Assembly: GCA_021234155.1 (NCBI GenBank)
Contig: JAJEKV010000017.1
Span: 5,687,901-5,751,900 of the forward strand
Reading direction: 5' to 3'
DNA: 64,000 nucleotides
DNA from: Isoetes taiwanensis
Lineage: Eukaryota > Streptophyta > Lycopodiopsida > Isoetales > Isoetaceae
Shown: positions 35,601 through 47,498 of the stretch, piece after piece
Layout: the number at the start of each line of letters is the position of its first letter
Position numbering within the stretch: position 1 is the first letter of the stretch
Position numbers and translations under genes: made by a program
Notes under the pieces: model-generated
Databases searched by the model: none
What the model was told of the DNA's origin: nothing
Seen by the model: the letters and a program-made list of their open reading frames with translations, nothing else

Positions 35601-36860
35601 GCATCTTCGGCCAATCAGGGAGAATTTGCTTAGGTCAATCGGTCGATCGGTAGGTGTCGTCTCTACGGTGCTCCTTTGCATCTTCTATTATGAATGCCCA
35701 ACACCATGCGTCCATTTCCTTTAAACATAATTTAATTCCCTTTGTAACATGGTGAATATGATAGCATTAAAAGACATTATATCTATCCATCTATCTTGCT
35801 ATCCATATCTTAAATATGGCAGTTTTGGATCTTAAAATATAAATATATTGCCCAGTCGCAGTGGACTTTAATTTCTGTTCATCTGTATAGGGTAGTCCCC
35901 ATGTTATAACAACCATGTTTAAGATAACAGGTTTTTGAATTTCATAATGTTATAAAACATTACGTTTAACCTCGGGGTTTTTAATTTCTAATGTTATGGT
36001 CAAGGTCGAGCCGTTATGCCTCTATAGCCCCATTGGACAAAAGCAAGCCGTCGCGCGAACCCACGAAAATGAAAGAATTATAGGGACTATCCTGGCGGAC
36101 AGCGGACCCCAAAAGGACGTTTGGATGTGAACAATCTTGGCCATTGTTAGATGTGTGGCTCATTTTTTTAGCGGTTTTTGGTTAGCTGTTGGTTTTCAAA
36201 TACCAAGTTAATTCAAAAGGTTGTGGTATTGTACACATATCTGAGGCGTATGTGTTGCAGTCCCTTGCCAACCCGTTGGAAGCCGATGCGAATAGGGAGG
36301 GAGGGGTATGGGGGTTCAATTCAATGGTTCAATTTCCTAAAGATATTGTTACCTTTTTTTTCAATGTTTCAATTGTATGAAATATGTGTACAAGGTGTAT
36401 GCGAATATGTAAGGTTTATGTACAAAATATGCTATGTGTGTGTACGGAAATTTTCAGCGCCCGCCGGGGCCTAGAGGGTTGTTATAGTTCACCTTAGGGC
36501 CTAGAGGTTGTTATAGTTCACCTTCATTGCACCCTAATGTTATGGGGTGAAGATTAAAAATACAAAAACAATAAAGAAGGTATTTAAGTAACACCAATGG
36601 AAATTGTATGATTAATGTTAAGCTACGAGGTTGGGTAGACAAATGGCGTGAAGCTAATTCTCCCGAGAGACAGAGATGCATGGCATTAACCGAAAGGCCA
36701 ATGGACAAGTAATGACATGTTAACAAAAGGCTTAATCTTTCAAAACAATTTGTTACTAGTACCATCCTTTTTAGTTAAATATGGCCTAAAACGCCTCGTT
36801 GGAACTTATTAGCCTATCATGGATCAACATGAAAAGGGTTTAAAAACATCAAGTACACGC
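35601..36860. repeat. Second copy of hydrolase upstream segment
   Basis: Parallel to 33180-34830; it begins with a damaged piece of hydrolase exon 1 (CGATCGGTAGGTGTCGTC..CTCCTTTGCATCTTCT) and continues through the same upstream words. It therefore represents a partial duplication carrying the 5' end and upstream DNA of the hydrolase gene, not the gene itself. Confidence 0.65.
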
Positions 36861-39460
36861 AAACCACAAGAGCCATGGAATACATGGAAAGCATATAATT
36901 TGTATTACACCTTTGATGGAACATTGAAAGCAAAACTTGCAAAAATTGTGAAATAGTCGTTTGTGGTGGGTGGAGTCATAATTTACACCAAATATAACAA
37001 GCATGTGCCCCCGAGGTGACTAAAAAGTATACATGAAGCATCGGTAGCGGCACACCCCAGGAAAAAGGAAGGCACTCCAAACAATCAAGGAAGGGCGTCG
37101 GGCGGGGAGCTAATCACCAACACACTTTCGGGGGTACCCACAAACCAAGAAAATGCAAAGCACAAGGGCCCAGAGAGGAATGTCGAGGGCTTGGTGTGAC
37201 TAATCCACACAAACACACCAAGTGCAAGCATCGTAGGGAGGTGGAAGAGGAACGACTCACGAGGAAACTTCGGGGAGAGGGTTACAAGATGAAAACATAC
37301 AACACGCACTCACCCCAAAAAGGATCCATCCCAACCTAAGGAATCAAAACCAAACTCGGACTGCAAAACCAAGACCAAACCCATTTTTACCTCCGGGATG
37401 CTAGATGGGCCAAAGATCTAATCATACTCTAACCACATGGGACCCCAATGGTCCCAAACTTCCCGGAGGCAGGAGGTCAAAGGAAGTGGACCTTCTCCCT
37501 TTGATTGCTAAGCCACCAAACTAAGGTCAAAGGTGCCAATGTCGATACTTAGAGTGCAAAAATTCATGCTTTCGAGACTTTATACAATCTATTAGTCTGG
37601 CATTGTGCTCTTTTTGCCTAGGAGAAAATGATCTGGGACCCCTTTCTGGCTTTTATCTGTAAATTCTTTCCATTCTTTGTTTTGACAAGATGGATTCTCT
37701 GAAAGGATGAAGATCTGATCCTAAATGCCATTTGTTTTCCTTTGGATGCTTCTATAGCTTTGGTTGTATGAGGCAAAATAATCAAGATAGTTTTAAGGCC
37801 AAAACACCACCCATCGAGCATTCCATCGGGATGTGGATGTTGAGGATCATCCCAATACCTTGTACTTGAGTTTTTACAACTTCCAAGAATTGGCCATGTA
37901 AATGAAAAGCTATGGCCTTCAAGTAGTTGACAATATGTAATCTTGCATTTGCAAACCATGCATCTTCCAGCAATACCAGTGAGAACAAACAGAGTAGCAA
38001 CCACGAAGTCTCTTCCATTAACAAAGTACCACGTTCTACAACAAGCATATATTGTATAGCTATTATGATGCTTGTCTATGAGATCCATAGTGAAATAAGA
38101 GATGAAAACAAGGCCTTTCTTGATGGCGCATGGATGTATATTGATAGCATGGCAATCAACATAGAAAGCAATACATCTAACAACAAATGAAAACAAACAT
38201 CAACAAGGCATGGCGATCCGCGGTTTTGTTGCTAAATATAAATATAGATCGTGCGCGGTTAATATTGTTTTCACGATACCATGTTACAAGAACGAGTGAG
38301 AATCTTATGACAACCATCTTGAATATCATCTGTTTCAAAAGATGTTTCTTCATAATTCTGATCAAAAAGTAAATTTTTCTCTAACCTCTATTCTTGCTCT
38401 GCGACTTCGCATGAAAAACAACAACATCCGTTATAGGGTGGGTAGGCGCACATCCGAGCTACCCAAGAAATGAAAAACATAGGGAATATCCGGTTATAAC
38501 ACGGACCCCAAATAAAAATGTGTAAGCCTGGGATGTTGGCTAGTGTACCTACTTGGGGAGCTTATCGTAGGGATTAAAAACCAGCCCTATCGGGTTTTGA
38601 GGAAAAACCCTAGCGATAAAATCTCGACAAGGGCTTTGGACAAGGGCTGCTTCGCGTTCCCAAAAAAACCCGCTCCTCCAAGAGAATGCAGGGGCTAAGC
38701 ACATCAACCCTAGACACTGCACATCACCAGCGGAAAAACCAATAGAGAAAAAAAAGCTGCGAGGGGCCAGTCGCAGCGTGCCCACCCGACAAAAACAATA
38801 TTTACACCTCGAAAAGCGAGGGGCTGGTCCGCAGCGTGCCACTTAGCGACAATTATAACAAATATGAACATATAAATAACAATTTTAAAAGGGGGAGGGT
38901 GGGAACCACGGGTACTGCTGAGAGATGAGAAAGCGCCGATGAAAAGTCGATGAAGAACTCTGCAATAAATAGCGATCCCCCAACCTAATGAACGACCTAA
39001 AAATGCATATGATGCATGCATGCGACGCATGCAATGCATGCATGCTAAATCTTCGCATAAGAATCTCGATCCTTCACGCTTGGTCGATGATATTATACTT
39101 TCGCTTGAAAGCTTTGTATGAAATCAAAACAGTTTCCTCTTTTCCATTGTTTGAGTTCCCTCTTTCTCCATTATTTATCTACATAAATTCTTTAGCAAGG
39201 GTCGAAGCCACTACTAAATCCAGAATATGAGCTCGTGTATTTTTTCCTAAAATTAGAGAAGAGAAGCATCAGTGCAAATCATAAGATTGACATCTCATTT
39301 ACTTATCGCATCACTACCATCGGAAGATTGAAAGGAAGGACTTGAAGCGACCTTGAATAGTGGTCTTTGAAGTGCGGGACTTGTGATTTCTATGTTTTAG
39401 CAAGACCTCATCCTTTTTGGCCAATAGGAATTCTAGATACCCGAATAAAATTATACCTAT
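36861..39460. other. No recognisable gene; includes CATGCATG cluster
   Basis: Apart from the duplicated block at 37530-38000, nothing is recognised here. At 39004-39046 nested GCATGC/ATGCATG palindromes repeat (ATGCATATGATGCATGCATGC and similar). These contain the RY core CATGCA bound by B3 factors in plants, but may be a simple-sequence expansion. Confidence 0.4.
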
Positions 39461-39464
39461 TTTC

Positions 39465-39726
39465 CATGGCCAGCCAAAGCATTGCTTCCATGGGAGCCAT
39501 GAAAACACTACGCTCTACTGTTACTGCTCTTCCCTACTATGGAGAGCGAAAGGATTTGAATACAACTCTAAAAGCTGGATTGCTTTCTCGATGTGTGCGT
39601 GCGTTGGGGGAAAATACGGAGTGCAAATACATAGGCAAGATCGTCACGAGGGGTCCAAACTATAGTAAAACAAAGGTGCTACGCGACGGAGGGTTGCCCT
39701 CCATGGCGGAGGTTGAAGTGGCTTAA
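39465..39726 (+). CDS. Uncharacterised short open frame
   Basis: An open frame beginning MASQSIASMGAMKTLRSTV and ending EVEVA would give 87 codons from the ATG near 39466. Its composition is protein-like but no family is recognised. It lies just upstream of the ABCC relic in the same direction. Confidence 0.25.
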
Positions 39727-39989
39727 ATCATACTTGAACGTCATGTTTTTACAATCAATGAAAATCGCTATTTTAAAACATTGACATTTTGTGTTGGTGA
39801 TGGTATCTACTTGCATCGATGAAGTCCTCCTTAGATGTTGAGGTCCTCTTGAACTAGGATCTAGCAGGACACATGGACTTTGGGGTTTGAGTGTAACGTA
39901 TTGGTCTTTGGTGCTCGGTATGGAACAAGGATGGCCGCTATGTCATCATCTGGGAACCATAATTCATCCGGAAACCAGATTGACACCGT

Positions 39990-40830
39990 GTCCTCTACAA
40001 TCTTGAATGCCATTGTAGCCTCTGCGAGATGTTTTACATTGGCAACAATCCGTATCCTTCAAGGACCACTTATTATGTTTCAATTTTATTTGAAGAAAGT
40101 GCTTTCGATTTAAAGTCTCCCTTGAGCGTCTCTACGTGGGTATTTTGAAGAACGAGGAGATACATGAGGATGTGTAATTAGGTTGCCCAATTTGAAGCAT
40201 TTGCTATTGATATTAAAGGTGCAGCATTTAGTTGGGACACATCTTACGAGACCCCCACACTCGACAATTTAGAGCTGCATATAAAGAAGGCACAAGCATT
40301 TGCGGTTTGTGGTGGTGTTGGGGACAGGAAAATCGAGTCCTCTCTCTTGTATTCTTGGAGATATCAAAGCTTTTGGGAGAGGTGAGCTTAGAATTCTAAA
40401 CATGAGGTTCCATTTTACTTTTGCATGTCTTATCGGTGACCTTGCATTTTGTTAAACTTAAAGGTTAAATTACATTGGTAGCATGGCATATGTTGGTCAA
40501 AATGACACGGATTCAAAGTGGTAGGTTGAAGATAACATACTTTTGGGACTCCAATGAATAGAATCAAATATGAGAAAGTACTTGAGGTTTGTCAACTACA
40601 AAAGGATTTAGAGTTGTTAGCATATGGGGATCAAACATATATTGGAGAAAGGGTATTATTAACCTAAGTGGGGGGCGAAGCAAAGAATACAACTTGCGTG
40701 CAATCTATCGGGGTGTTGATAATTATCTTCTTGATGACCCCTTTAGTGGAGTTGATGTGTTGGTACACAAATATTCAAGGTATTTGCTCTCTCCTTTCTG
40801 CCATAATGTTTCTTAAAGTGTCTTGGTTTC
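39990..40830 (+). pseudogene. ABCC (MRP-type) transporter relic, linker and NBD1
   Basis: ABCC proteins export conjugates and other substrates at plant membranes. In order one reads ATIRILQGPLIMF (end of the first membrane domain), SLERLYVGIL, the DIKGAAFSWDTSYETPTLDN lead-in, the Walker A region CGGVG.TGKSSLLSCILGDI near 40310-40370, [12 protein letters not shown], the signature INLSGGR (usual LSGGQ) near 40665, and Walker B YLLDDPFSGVDV near 40723-40758. Reading frames switch repeatedly and stops occur. The remaining membrane domains and NBD2 are absent, so this is a decayed fragment. Confidence 0.75.
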
Positions 40831-40839
40831 CTCCGAACC

Positions 40840-42080
40840 TTCAACTTGTAATGTTGCGAGGAATGTATTCTTGGAGTTTTGGCATTGAAAGCTTGAGTTG
40901 TTACGGTAACACATCAAGTGGAATTCTTCTACAAACCATATCTTGGTACCTACATATATAAAGAAATTTAATCAAAATATGCTCTTTATGACTATAAACA
41001 TTCTTGCGGAGTTACTGCATTGATGGTAAAATAGTACAATTTTGGAACATTCCCGAGATTTTCTGAGGATAACCTGATTTTGAAAGTCTTGTTGGTGCCC
41101 ATACCAAGGCAATGGAACTAGTAGGAGTATCGAAATTATACGTCATCAAGATAGGCGACAACTCCGGCCAAGACAATGGCGATGACCTAAAAATAGCTTT
41201 TGAAATTGTGGAAGTAGTGGCGGATGGAGTTGGATAAGAAAAATACAAATAAGCGGTTGGTGGATGAGCAGGGAAAGAGAAGGGGTAGGGAAAGCATGGA
41301 GGTCTCTTGGTCTTACATTTGGTGAGTCCATGGAGGTGCTTTAGTCCCATTGATGCTAGGTGCATAGATATGCTTTGATTTTCGGATAGCGAGGAAATTG
41401 GTGGATGGTGAGCAAACTCTGCTTCATCAAAACAACAAGCTAAGATCCCTAATAGTATGCTTTTAGGTGTTTATTGTGCATTATCTCTTGGAGGTGCCAT
41501 CGTTATCTTTATAAGAACCCTCCTAGTGTATGTTGTTGGACTAGCAACAGTCCAAAAGTTCCATTTTGATATGCTTAATTCTCTCTTTCATGCTCAATGG
41601 CTTTTTAGGACTCAACACCAACTGGTGGGATTTTAAAGCTGGGTAGGAAAGTTGGAAATTATTGTATATCGTCCTTGGTGCTTTCTATGTGCTAATTGTT
41701 ATGGTTGTCCGGGCTTCTCTTTGATCAAAGCACTTTATACTTGGAACTTCCATGGAGTCTTTACGGATTAGGATTTAGATCAATCTAGTTATTGTGCATT
41801 GCGGTTGTTATGTCTCAAGCGACATGGGAGGTTTTCCTTGTCTTTGTGCCAATCACACATGCTTGTTTAAGTCTGGTACTTATCAAAATTTGTCTTGTCG
41901 ATTGTTACATTGTAGCTTAAAATGTGTCTCCTTAGCATATTTAGGAGATATTACATATTCCTCCAGGAGAACTCTCTAAACTAGTTGGAATACAAAAGCG
42001 CTCAATTATTCATCATTTTGGAGATTAAACTTCTTTGGCCTAGCGACAACAATAAGAGGCTTTGATCAAAGCGCGTTTCA
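40840..42080. other. No recognisable gene
   Basis: No motif is seen on either strand between the ABCC relic and the first aldo-keto reductase copy. Confidence 0.45.
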
Positions 42081-42084
42081 TGGA

Positions 42085-43016
42085 TAAAAATAATTTGTTC
42101 ATAATTTCGGCAATGATTGATTTGTCTATATCATACTTGCTCTAGATGAACCTTGAAATACCACCTAATGGAGACCATCTTGCCAATCTTATGTTGACAC
42201 TATCACAATATTCCTTCGAGGGCATCTTTGTTTGCCAAGTAGGGTGAATCTCAACCTTTGTGCCACAATATAGACTATATATCTTAATGAAAATGTATGC
42301 TTCAAAGAAGACACAATAAGAAAATTACTTTGGTTGATTGATGGAGGAATTTTGGCATATGATAAAAGATCCTTTAGATGCCTAAGCTGAATAATTGCTA
42401 ACGCCTATTGCTTTAGTAAATCCAAGCTCCACACATTTCTCCATATCTTCCCATGTCCCTCTTAAATTAAGAGGTCCTCCTCCTTTGGCATAAAAAAATT
42501 TCTTTGTCTATTTTAGCTTCACGAGGCCGGTGGACCAAATAAAGATCAACATAATCCAGCCGGTTTCTGGTTGAGAAAAAGCCAAAGACAAAAACAAAAA
42601 AAAAACAATCAAACAAAGAGGTGGGTCTTTTGCTCAATTACAAAGAATTAATTACCCTAAAGCGCTTTTTCGGTCGGCAAGAACTTCATCATGGTGCGTA
42701 GGCCGAGTTTTGTAGTAACAAAGACCTCTTAGCATTTTACTAGCCCACTTATGAATGCTTACGCAAGGGCTTCTCCAAGGCAAGCTTACGTACCATAAAG
42801 GTTGGCATTATCAAAATGCCTATAACCAATCTGCCCGACATATAGCGGATGCTTGTCAAGTAAAGAGCTAAAATGAATGGAAATGAGACAAACAAACTAT
42901 GACCAGACCTTGATTGCATATAAAATTGAGTTCTTGAGCTCAGTGTCCCTATGCCAAAGACTATGGATGGAATTAAAGCCGCCACTATTTAGGCGAAATG
43001 CTTTTATATCCTCCAT
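42085..43016 (-). pseudogene. Aldo-keto reductase, tandem copy A
   Basis: Collinear with copy B about 2.05 kb away. Exon 1 runs from the ATG at 43016 to 42909 with an intact AAG|GTCTGG donor, reads MEDIKAFRLNSG, then shifts frame. Exon 2 (about 42860-42660) and exon 3 with YVDLYLVHRP follow, then the PPSINQ boundary near 42350. Exon 4 (about 42245-42085) carries a damaged counterpart of the SSLGGIARFIG segment. The last exon is not found. Several one- to three-base differences from copy B destroy the frame. This is a broken or miscalled gene. Confidence 0.7.
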
Positions 43017-43019
43017 CTT

Positions 43020-43904
43020 GGCTTCTATAATCCCATGGAAACATCAATAACCACTAAATTCTTGCATCAAACAATAAGACCATCTAATATTTAAATCTAG
43101 AGATTATTATTTGAATAAGCTGCACAAACATGCAGAAATGAATTTCTTCTATATCGTTTAAGCTTCTTAAATCATTTAAAGAGCTTAAAAGTGATGGAGG
43201 AATCGGGTACCTTTGCTCTTCCCTCTGCTCAAGGTCGAGGGTTGTTGAGGCCATATAAATAGAGGAGCAAACAAATTTTGAAGTCACAAATTCTTGCCGT
43301 CGTCTGAAGCATCCCGAAACCTCACAAATCGATTGAGAAGCAAATTTGTAGGAAAATGAGTTGAATTATTGTTTGGATTTGAATTTGAATATTATTTTCG
43401 TATAAAGGGAATGTCTCTTCATTCCCTATAGAAACAATCCGAAAGCGACCGGACACCTTTGGCATGGATATCATAAGCTCTTGCGGTTAGAAACTCTTCC
43501 TCCTTTGGCACTAGCGCTTTAAAATGTTCAAGATTGTAATTTGGACACAAACACCTTTTTAGCCTCCATGGGAAGCACTAACATTTGGAAACAAACAATA
43601 GTGTTATAGAGGGTTACATTTACTATGTGAAGCATAATCTAAGTATAAGCTTTTCATCGGGCCAGAAAAAAAAGCCCAAATTGACAAGATAGATAATGGT
43701 AATCATTGATAAGGTGGGGATGCTTTAAAAGCATAGATATACAGAAGTTGAGGATTGGTTGACATCTGGGAGTGAGCATAATCTCAGCATAAGTGTAATG
43801 GTCAGAGGTGACATTAATGGCGAGTTACATGGATGCTTTTTAAAAACATACATATGCATAAGTTGCATAAGTTCTAGATTGGTCATAGATAATGATGAAA
43901 CCAT
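43020..43904. other. Spacer between aldo-keto reductase copies
   Basis: The part 43020-43440 is the 5' flank of copy A and matches the 5' flank of copy B (45070-45480), including GAGGCCATATAAATAGAGGAG with a TATAAATA box at about 43252 and 45296. The remainder shows no gene. Confidence 0.6.
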
Positions 43905-45066
43905 TGGTTTTAGCCTTGACTCGTTGTAACTCTTGAGAACAACAATGTTCCTCCTTTCTAAGTTCCACCTGAGTGCGACCTGTTTGTGTCACAATGATAT
44001 ATAAATCTTAACATTCGTTTTGGTGTAGGCCTATGCAATAAAGAGGTGAAAGATGTAAACTGAACATGATATGATATTACCTGGACAAAGAAGGTCTTTC
44101 CATATTTGTTCGCAATTTCGGCAATGATTGGTTTGTCTATATCATACTTGCTCCCGATGAACCTTGCAATACCACCTAATGAAGACCATGCTGCCAATCT
44201 TATGTCGACACTACAAATATTCCTTCAGGCATCTTTATTGCCAAGTAGGGTGAATCTCAACCTGTGCCACAATATAGACTATAGATCTTAACGAAAATGT
44301 ATGCTTCAAGAAGACACAATAAAAAAATTATTACGATTATTTCTTTGGAGGAATTTTGGCATATGATAAAATATCCTTTAGATGCCTAAGCGAATAATTG
44401 CTAACACATATTGCTTTAGTAAGTCCAAGCTCCACACATTTCTCTATATCTTCCCATGTCCCTCTTAAATTGGTCTCAGGTGGGCGATAAAACAATTCTA
44501 TTCTTAAATTAAGAGGAAGAAACTCCTCCTCCTTTGGCATAAAAAAATTTCTTTGTCTTTTTCGACTTCACGGGCCGATGGACCAAATAAAGATCAACAT
44601 AATCCGGCTTCAGGTTTCTGGTTGAGAAAAGCCAAAGAGAAAAAAACAATCAAACAAAAGGTCGGTCTTTTGCTGAATTACAAAGAATTAATTACCCTAA
44701 AGCTGCTTTTCCGGTGCAAGCAAGAACTTCATCATGGTGCACGTAGACCAAAGTTTTGTAGTAACAAAGACCTCTTCACATTTTACTAGCCCACTTATGA
44801 ATGTTTCTGCAAGGGCTTCTCCAAGGCAAGCTTTTGTACCATAAAGGCTGGCAGTATCAAAATGCCTATAATCAATCTGCCAGCATATAAGCAGATGCTT
44901 GTCAAATAAAGAGCTAAAATGAATGGAAATGAGACAACAAACTATGATCGAACTTGATTGCATATAAAATTGAGCTCTTGAGCTCAGGCGTGTTTGACCC
45001 TATGCCAAAGACTATGGATGGAATTAAACTGCCACTATTTAGACGAAATGCTTTCATATCCTCCAT
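43905..45066 (-). pseudogene. Aldo-keto reductase (AKR4-like), tandem copy B
   Basis: The family reduces carbonyls with NADPH in the cytosol. Exon 1 (45066-44953) encodes MEDMKAFRLNSG..IPSIVFGIG. Exon 2 (44876-44696) has YRHFDTASLYGT and EEVFVTTKLW. Exon 3 starts at 44617 with YVDLYLVHRP and GTWEDIEKCVELGLTKAI. Exon 4 (44262-44081) has VEIHPTWQ and SSLGGIARFIGSKYDID. Exon 5 near 43980-43905 has VLKSYNES. All four catalytic-tetrad positions (Asp, Tyr, Lys, His) are visible, although the usual HWP is HRP. Breaks include a lost exon-1 donor, a frameshift before HHDEV in exon 2, and stops near the exon-3 and exon-4 junctions. It is therefore scored as a pseudogene or error-bearing gene. Confidence 0.8.
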
Positions 45067-45289
45067 CTTGGCTTCTATAATCCCATGGAAACATCAATAA
45101 CCACTAAATTCTTGCATCAAACAATAAGACCATCTGATATTTAAATCTAGAGATTATTGGCTGAATAACTGCACAAACATGCAGAAATGAATTTCTTCTA
45201 TATCATTTTGCTTCTTAAATCATGTAAAGAGCCTAAAAGTGATGGAGGAATCGGTACCTTTCCCTTCCTACGCTCAAGGTCAGGTCGTT

Positions 45290-45305
45290 GAGGCCATATA
45301 AATAG
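45290..45305 (-). promoter_or_regulatory. TATA-like element upstream of AKR copy B
   Basis: GGCCATATAAATAGAGG lies about 230 bp upstream of the copy B ATG and is preserved 5' of copy A. On the minus strand it reads TATTTATATGG, so its direction relative to the gene is uncertain. Conservation between copies supports only common origin. Confidence 0.3.
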
Positions 45306-45489
45306 AGGAGCAAACAAATTTTGAAGTCACAAATTCTTGCGTCTGAAGCATCCCGAAACCTCACAAATCTGATTGAGAAGCAAGCTGTAGGAAAATGAGT
45401 TGAATTATTGTTTGGATTTGAATTTGAATATTATGTTTGTATAAGGGAATGTCTCTTCATTTCCTATAGAAATAATTGCACTGGCATGG

Positions 45490-46313
45490 ATATGGCAAGC
45501 TCTGCTAGGTTAGGCGGTTTGCATAGCGGCCACCCAACAACGAGGCGACGGCCGGTTCTGACCGATAGGGAGTTTGGGGCGGTTTTCGGCATATTCCAAG
45601 TATATACTAGCATATACCAAGAACATGCCAAAAACCCACATAAACAAGGGATTGCCCCCCTAGGGGCAACCCAAAAAATGTCAAGATAAGAAAAATGTTG
45701 CACACACTATAAATACATACTTCATAAGATAACCATTGTGAAAAAGCGGTATAAATATATGCTTAATATGAGCCGAACCATTTTTTGTGATATTTGCCTC
45801 ATCAACGCTTACAAGTGGACATGATATTGAGGCCTCCTATGTTCTAGGGTTGCCACCTATCGTGCTATCGATAGCGGTTAACATCTCAACTTGTCGAGCC
45901 CGCCAAAAATTCTAGCCTATCTCCTTACGCCGCCTTCCCTGCGTGTAATGCGGCATTGGCGTTAGGCGTCTGTTTTCCGGCACCCGGTTGTGAAGAGGTT
46001 ACGGTTGAGTTGCTTGGTGAAGCTTTGCTGTTGGAGGTATGAAGGTATGCTTGTTGCTTGTGCAACAACATGGATTTTGGATCGGTGAGCGACCATAGTC
46101 ATCCGGCAGCGGTTTTTTCCGGTGGTTTTAATCCGGGTCATGATGGTTGTGTTCTAGCTCACGTTGTGCTTTGGTTTAAGGGCTTGGCCCATGTTCTTGT
46201 TTGGACTTGGGTCGGGACTTGATCCCTTATGTACTTGGTCCCATAACCCGATTGGGTTCCGTGGGCGTTAAAAAATTTTCCTTCCTTCCTTCCTTCCTTA
46301 AACTCTTCCCAAT
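45490..46313. other. No recognisable gene
   Basis: Ends in a (TTCC)n microsatellite at about 46279-46298 directly before the second 1-kb duplicated unit. No gene is recognised. Confidence 0.45.
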
Positions 46314-47355
46314 TCTTCAATCGGTACAACTGCAAACGACTCGGACATTCCCTGCCCCAACTGTAGTGGATGAAATTGGTCTTTAAGACAAAGATTTTTG
46401 GAAATCTGGGATGATCAGTCCACGCTAGACCCATCACTTCCTTCTTGCTTCAAATTGGGAGTTGAGTGTCTTCCTACCGAAGCTGAAGAATCTTTGATCA
46501 GATCGAAGCGCCACAGGTAAGCGCTCTCATCTCTTATCTTCGTCATGACGTTTGGATATTTTTGATTGTGTGTTCTTGCATTAACAGAGCAAACAGTGTG
46601 TTGATTATGGAGCAAACACGAAAGACTAGCTTCCCTGGATGCAGTTCTCTCTAGGACACTGCTAGATCCATTAGGACAGGAGATCCTTCGCCTGGAAAAC
46701 GTCCTTGCCCTAGTCCCAGCAATCCTTCTAGCCCCAGCAGCTCTAAAACGTTCACAACTCCGAACTGTTTTCAGTTCGTAGCTGTCTTGTGACACCAGTG
46801 GAAGTGACTGCACCCGTAGGTTCCTCCCTTCATGTCGAGGTCTTCCCAGAAATAGTCTCCCAGGTCGAAAGGGCCCGGTCCGATTTTGACTTAATTCACG
46901 ACCAGATTGTGGTTACTGAAGGAGACAACATCCTTTTCCAAAGCCCTGTGCAACCTTGAATGCCCCCCAGAAAGTACGCAAGGCCACCGTTGGGCCGATC
47001 CCCTTTGTTTTTCTTTTTTGTTGTTTTTGTGAATAAGGCCTATGTGGCCCCCTTCGATCTTACTAACTTTGGAATGTGGTATGAGTGCCAAACTTTTTGT
47101 GATAGGCCCAAATGCCATCCTCTGTAACAGCGCTCAAGCTTTTTTTAAGTATGAGTTAATGATATAGCCAGGCAGAGTTCATGTTTCTAACTTTAGTTTG
47201 ATTTGTGTACTTATGTTTGGTTTGTTCTATTCCAATTTGCTTTATGTTGCAATGATGTATCAGCCTAGATGAATCAGCAGTGTATGATTTGTTTGTGTAT
47301 GTGTTCATGATCTGAAATGCACAATACTTAAGAGGTTAATTTAGTTCCAGTTAAG
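46314..47355 (+). repeat. 1-kb duplicated unit, copy 2
   Basis: Direct-orientation match to 467-1484, including the CCACAG|GTAAGCGC donor-like site, the TTAACAG|AGCAAACAG acceptor-like site and ATGGAGCAAACACG. It contains an insertion of about 20 bp near 46655 that alters the downstream frame. Both ends coincide with those of copy 1, so this is one defined unit rather than drifting homology. Confidence 0.7.
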
Positions 47356-47498
47356 CAATCACCAAGTTTGTTCTAGAGTACATCCAACAATCTGTTTCCG
47401 AGTTAACCATAAAATATACTCAAATGCAATAAACAATAAAAGCTAAGGGTTGAATGCATTTTGCAAGATTCAACGTCATTTACAAGCCCTGCACAAAT

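Noticed and set aside
467-47355. The pair of 1-kb units as LTRs of one giant retrotransposon
   Set aside because: No TG..CA ends, primer-binding site or polypurine tract were seen at the boundaries, and the interval contains unrelated genes and elements, including PRP3.
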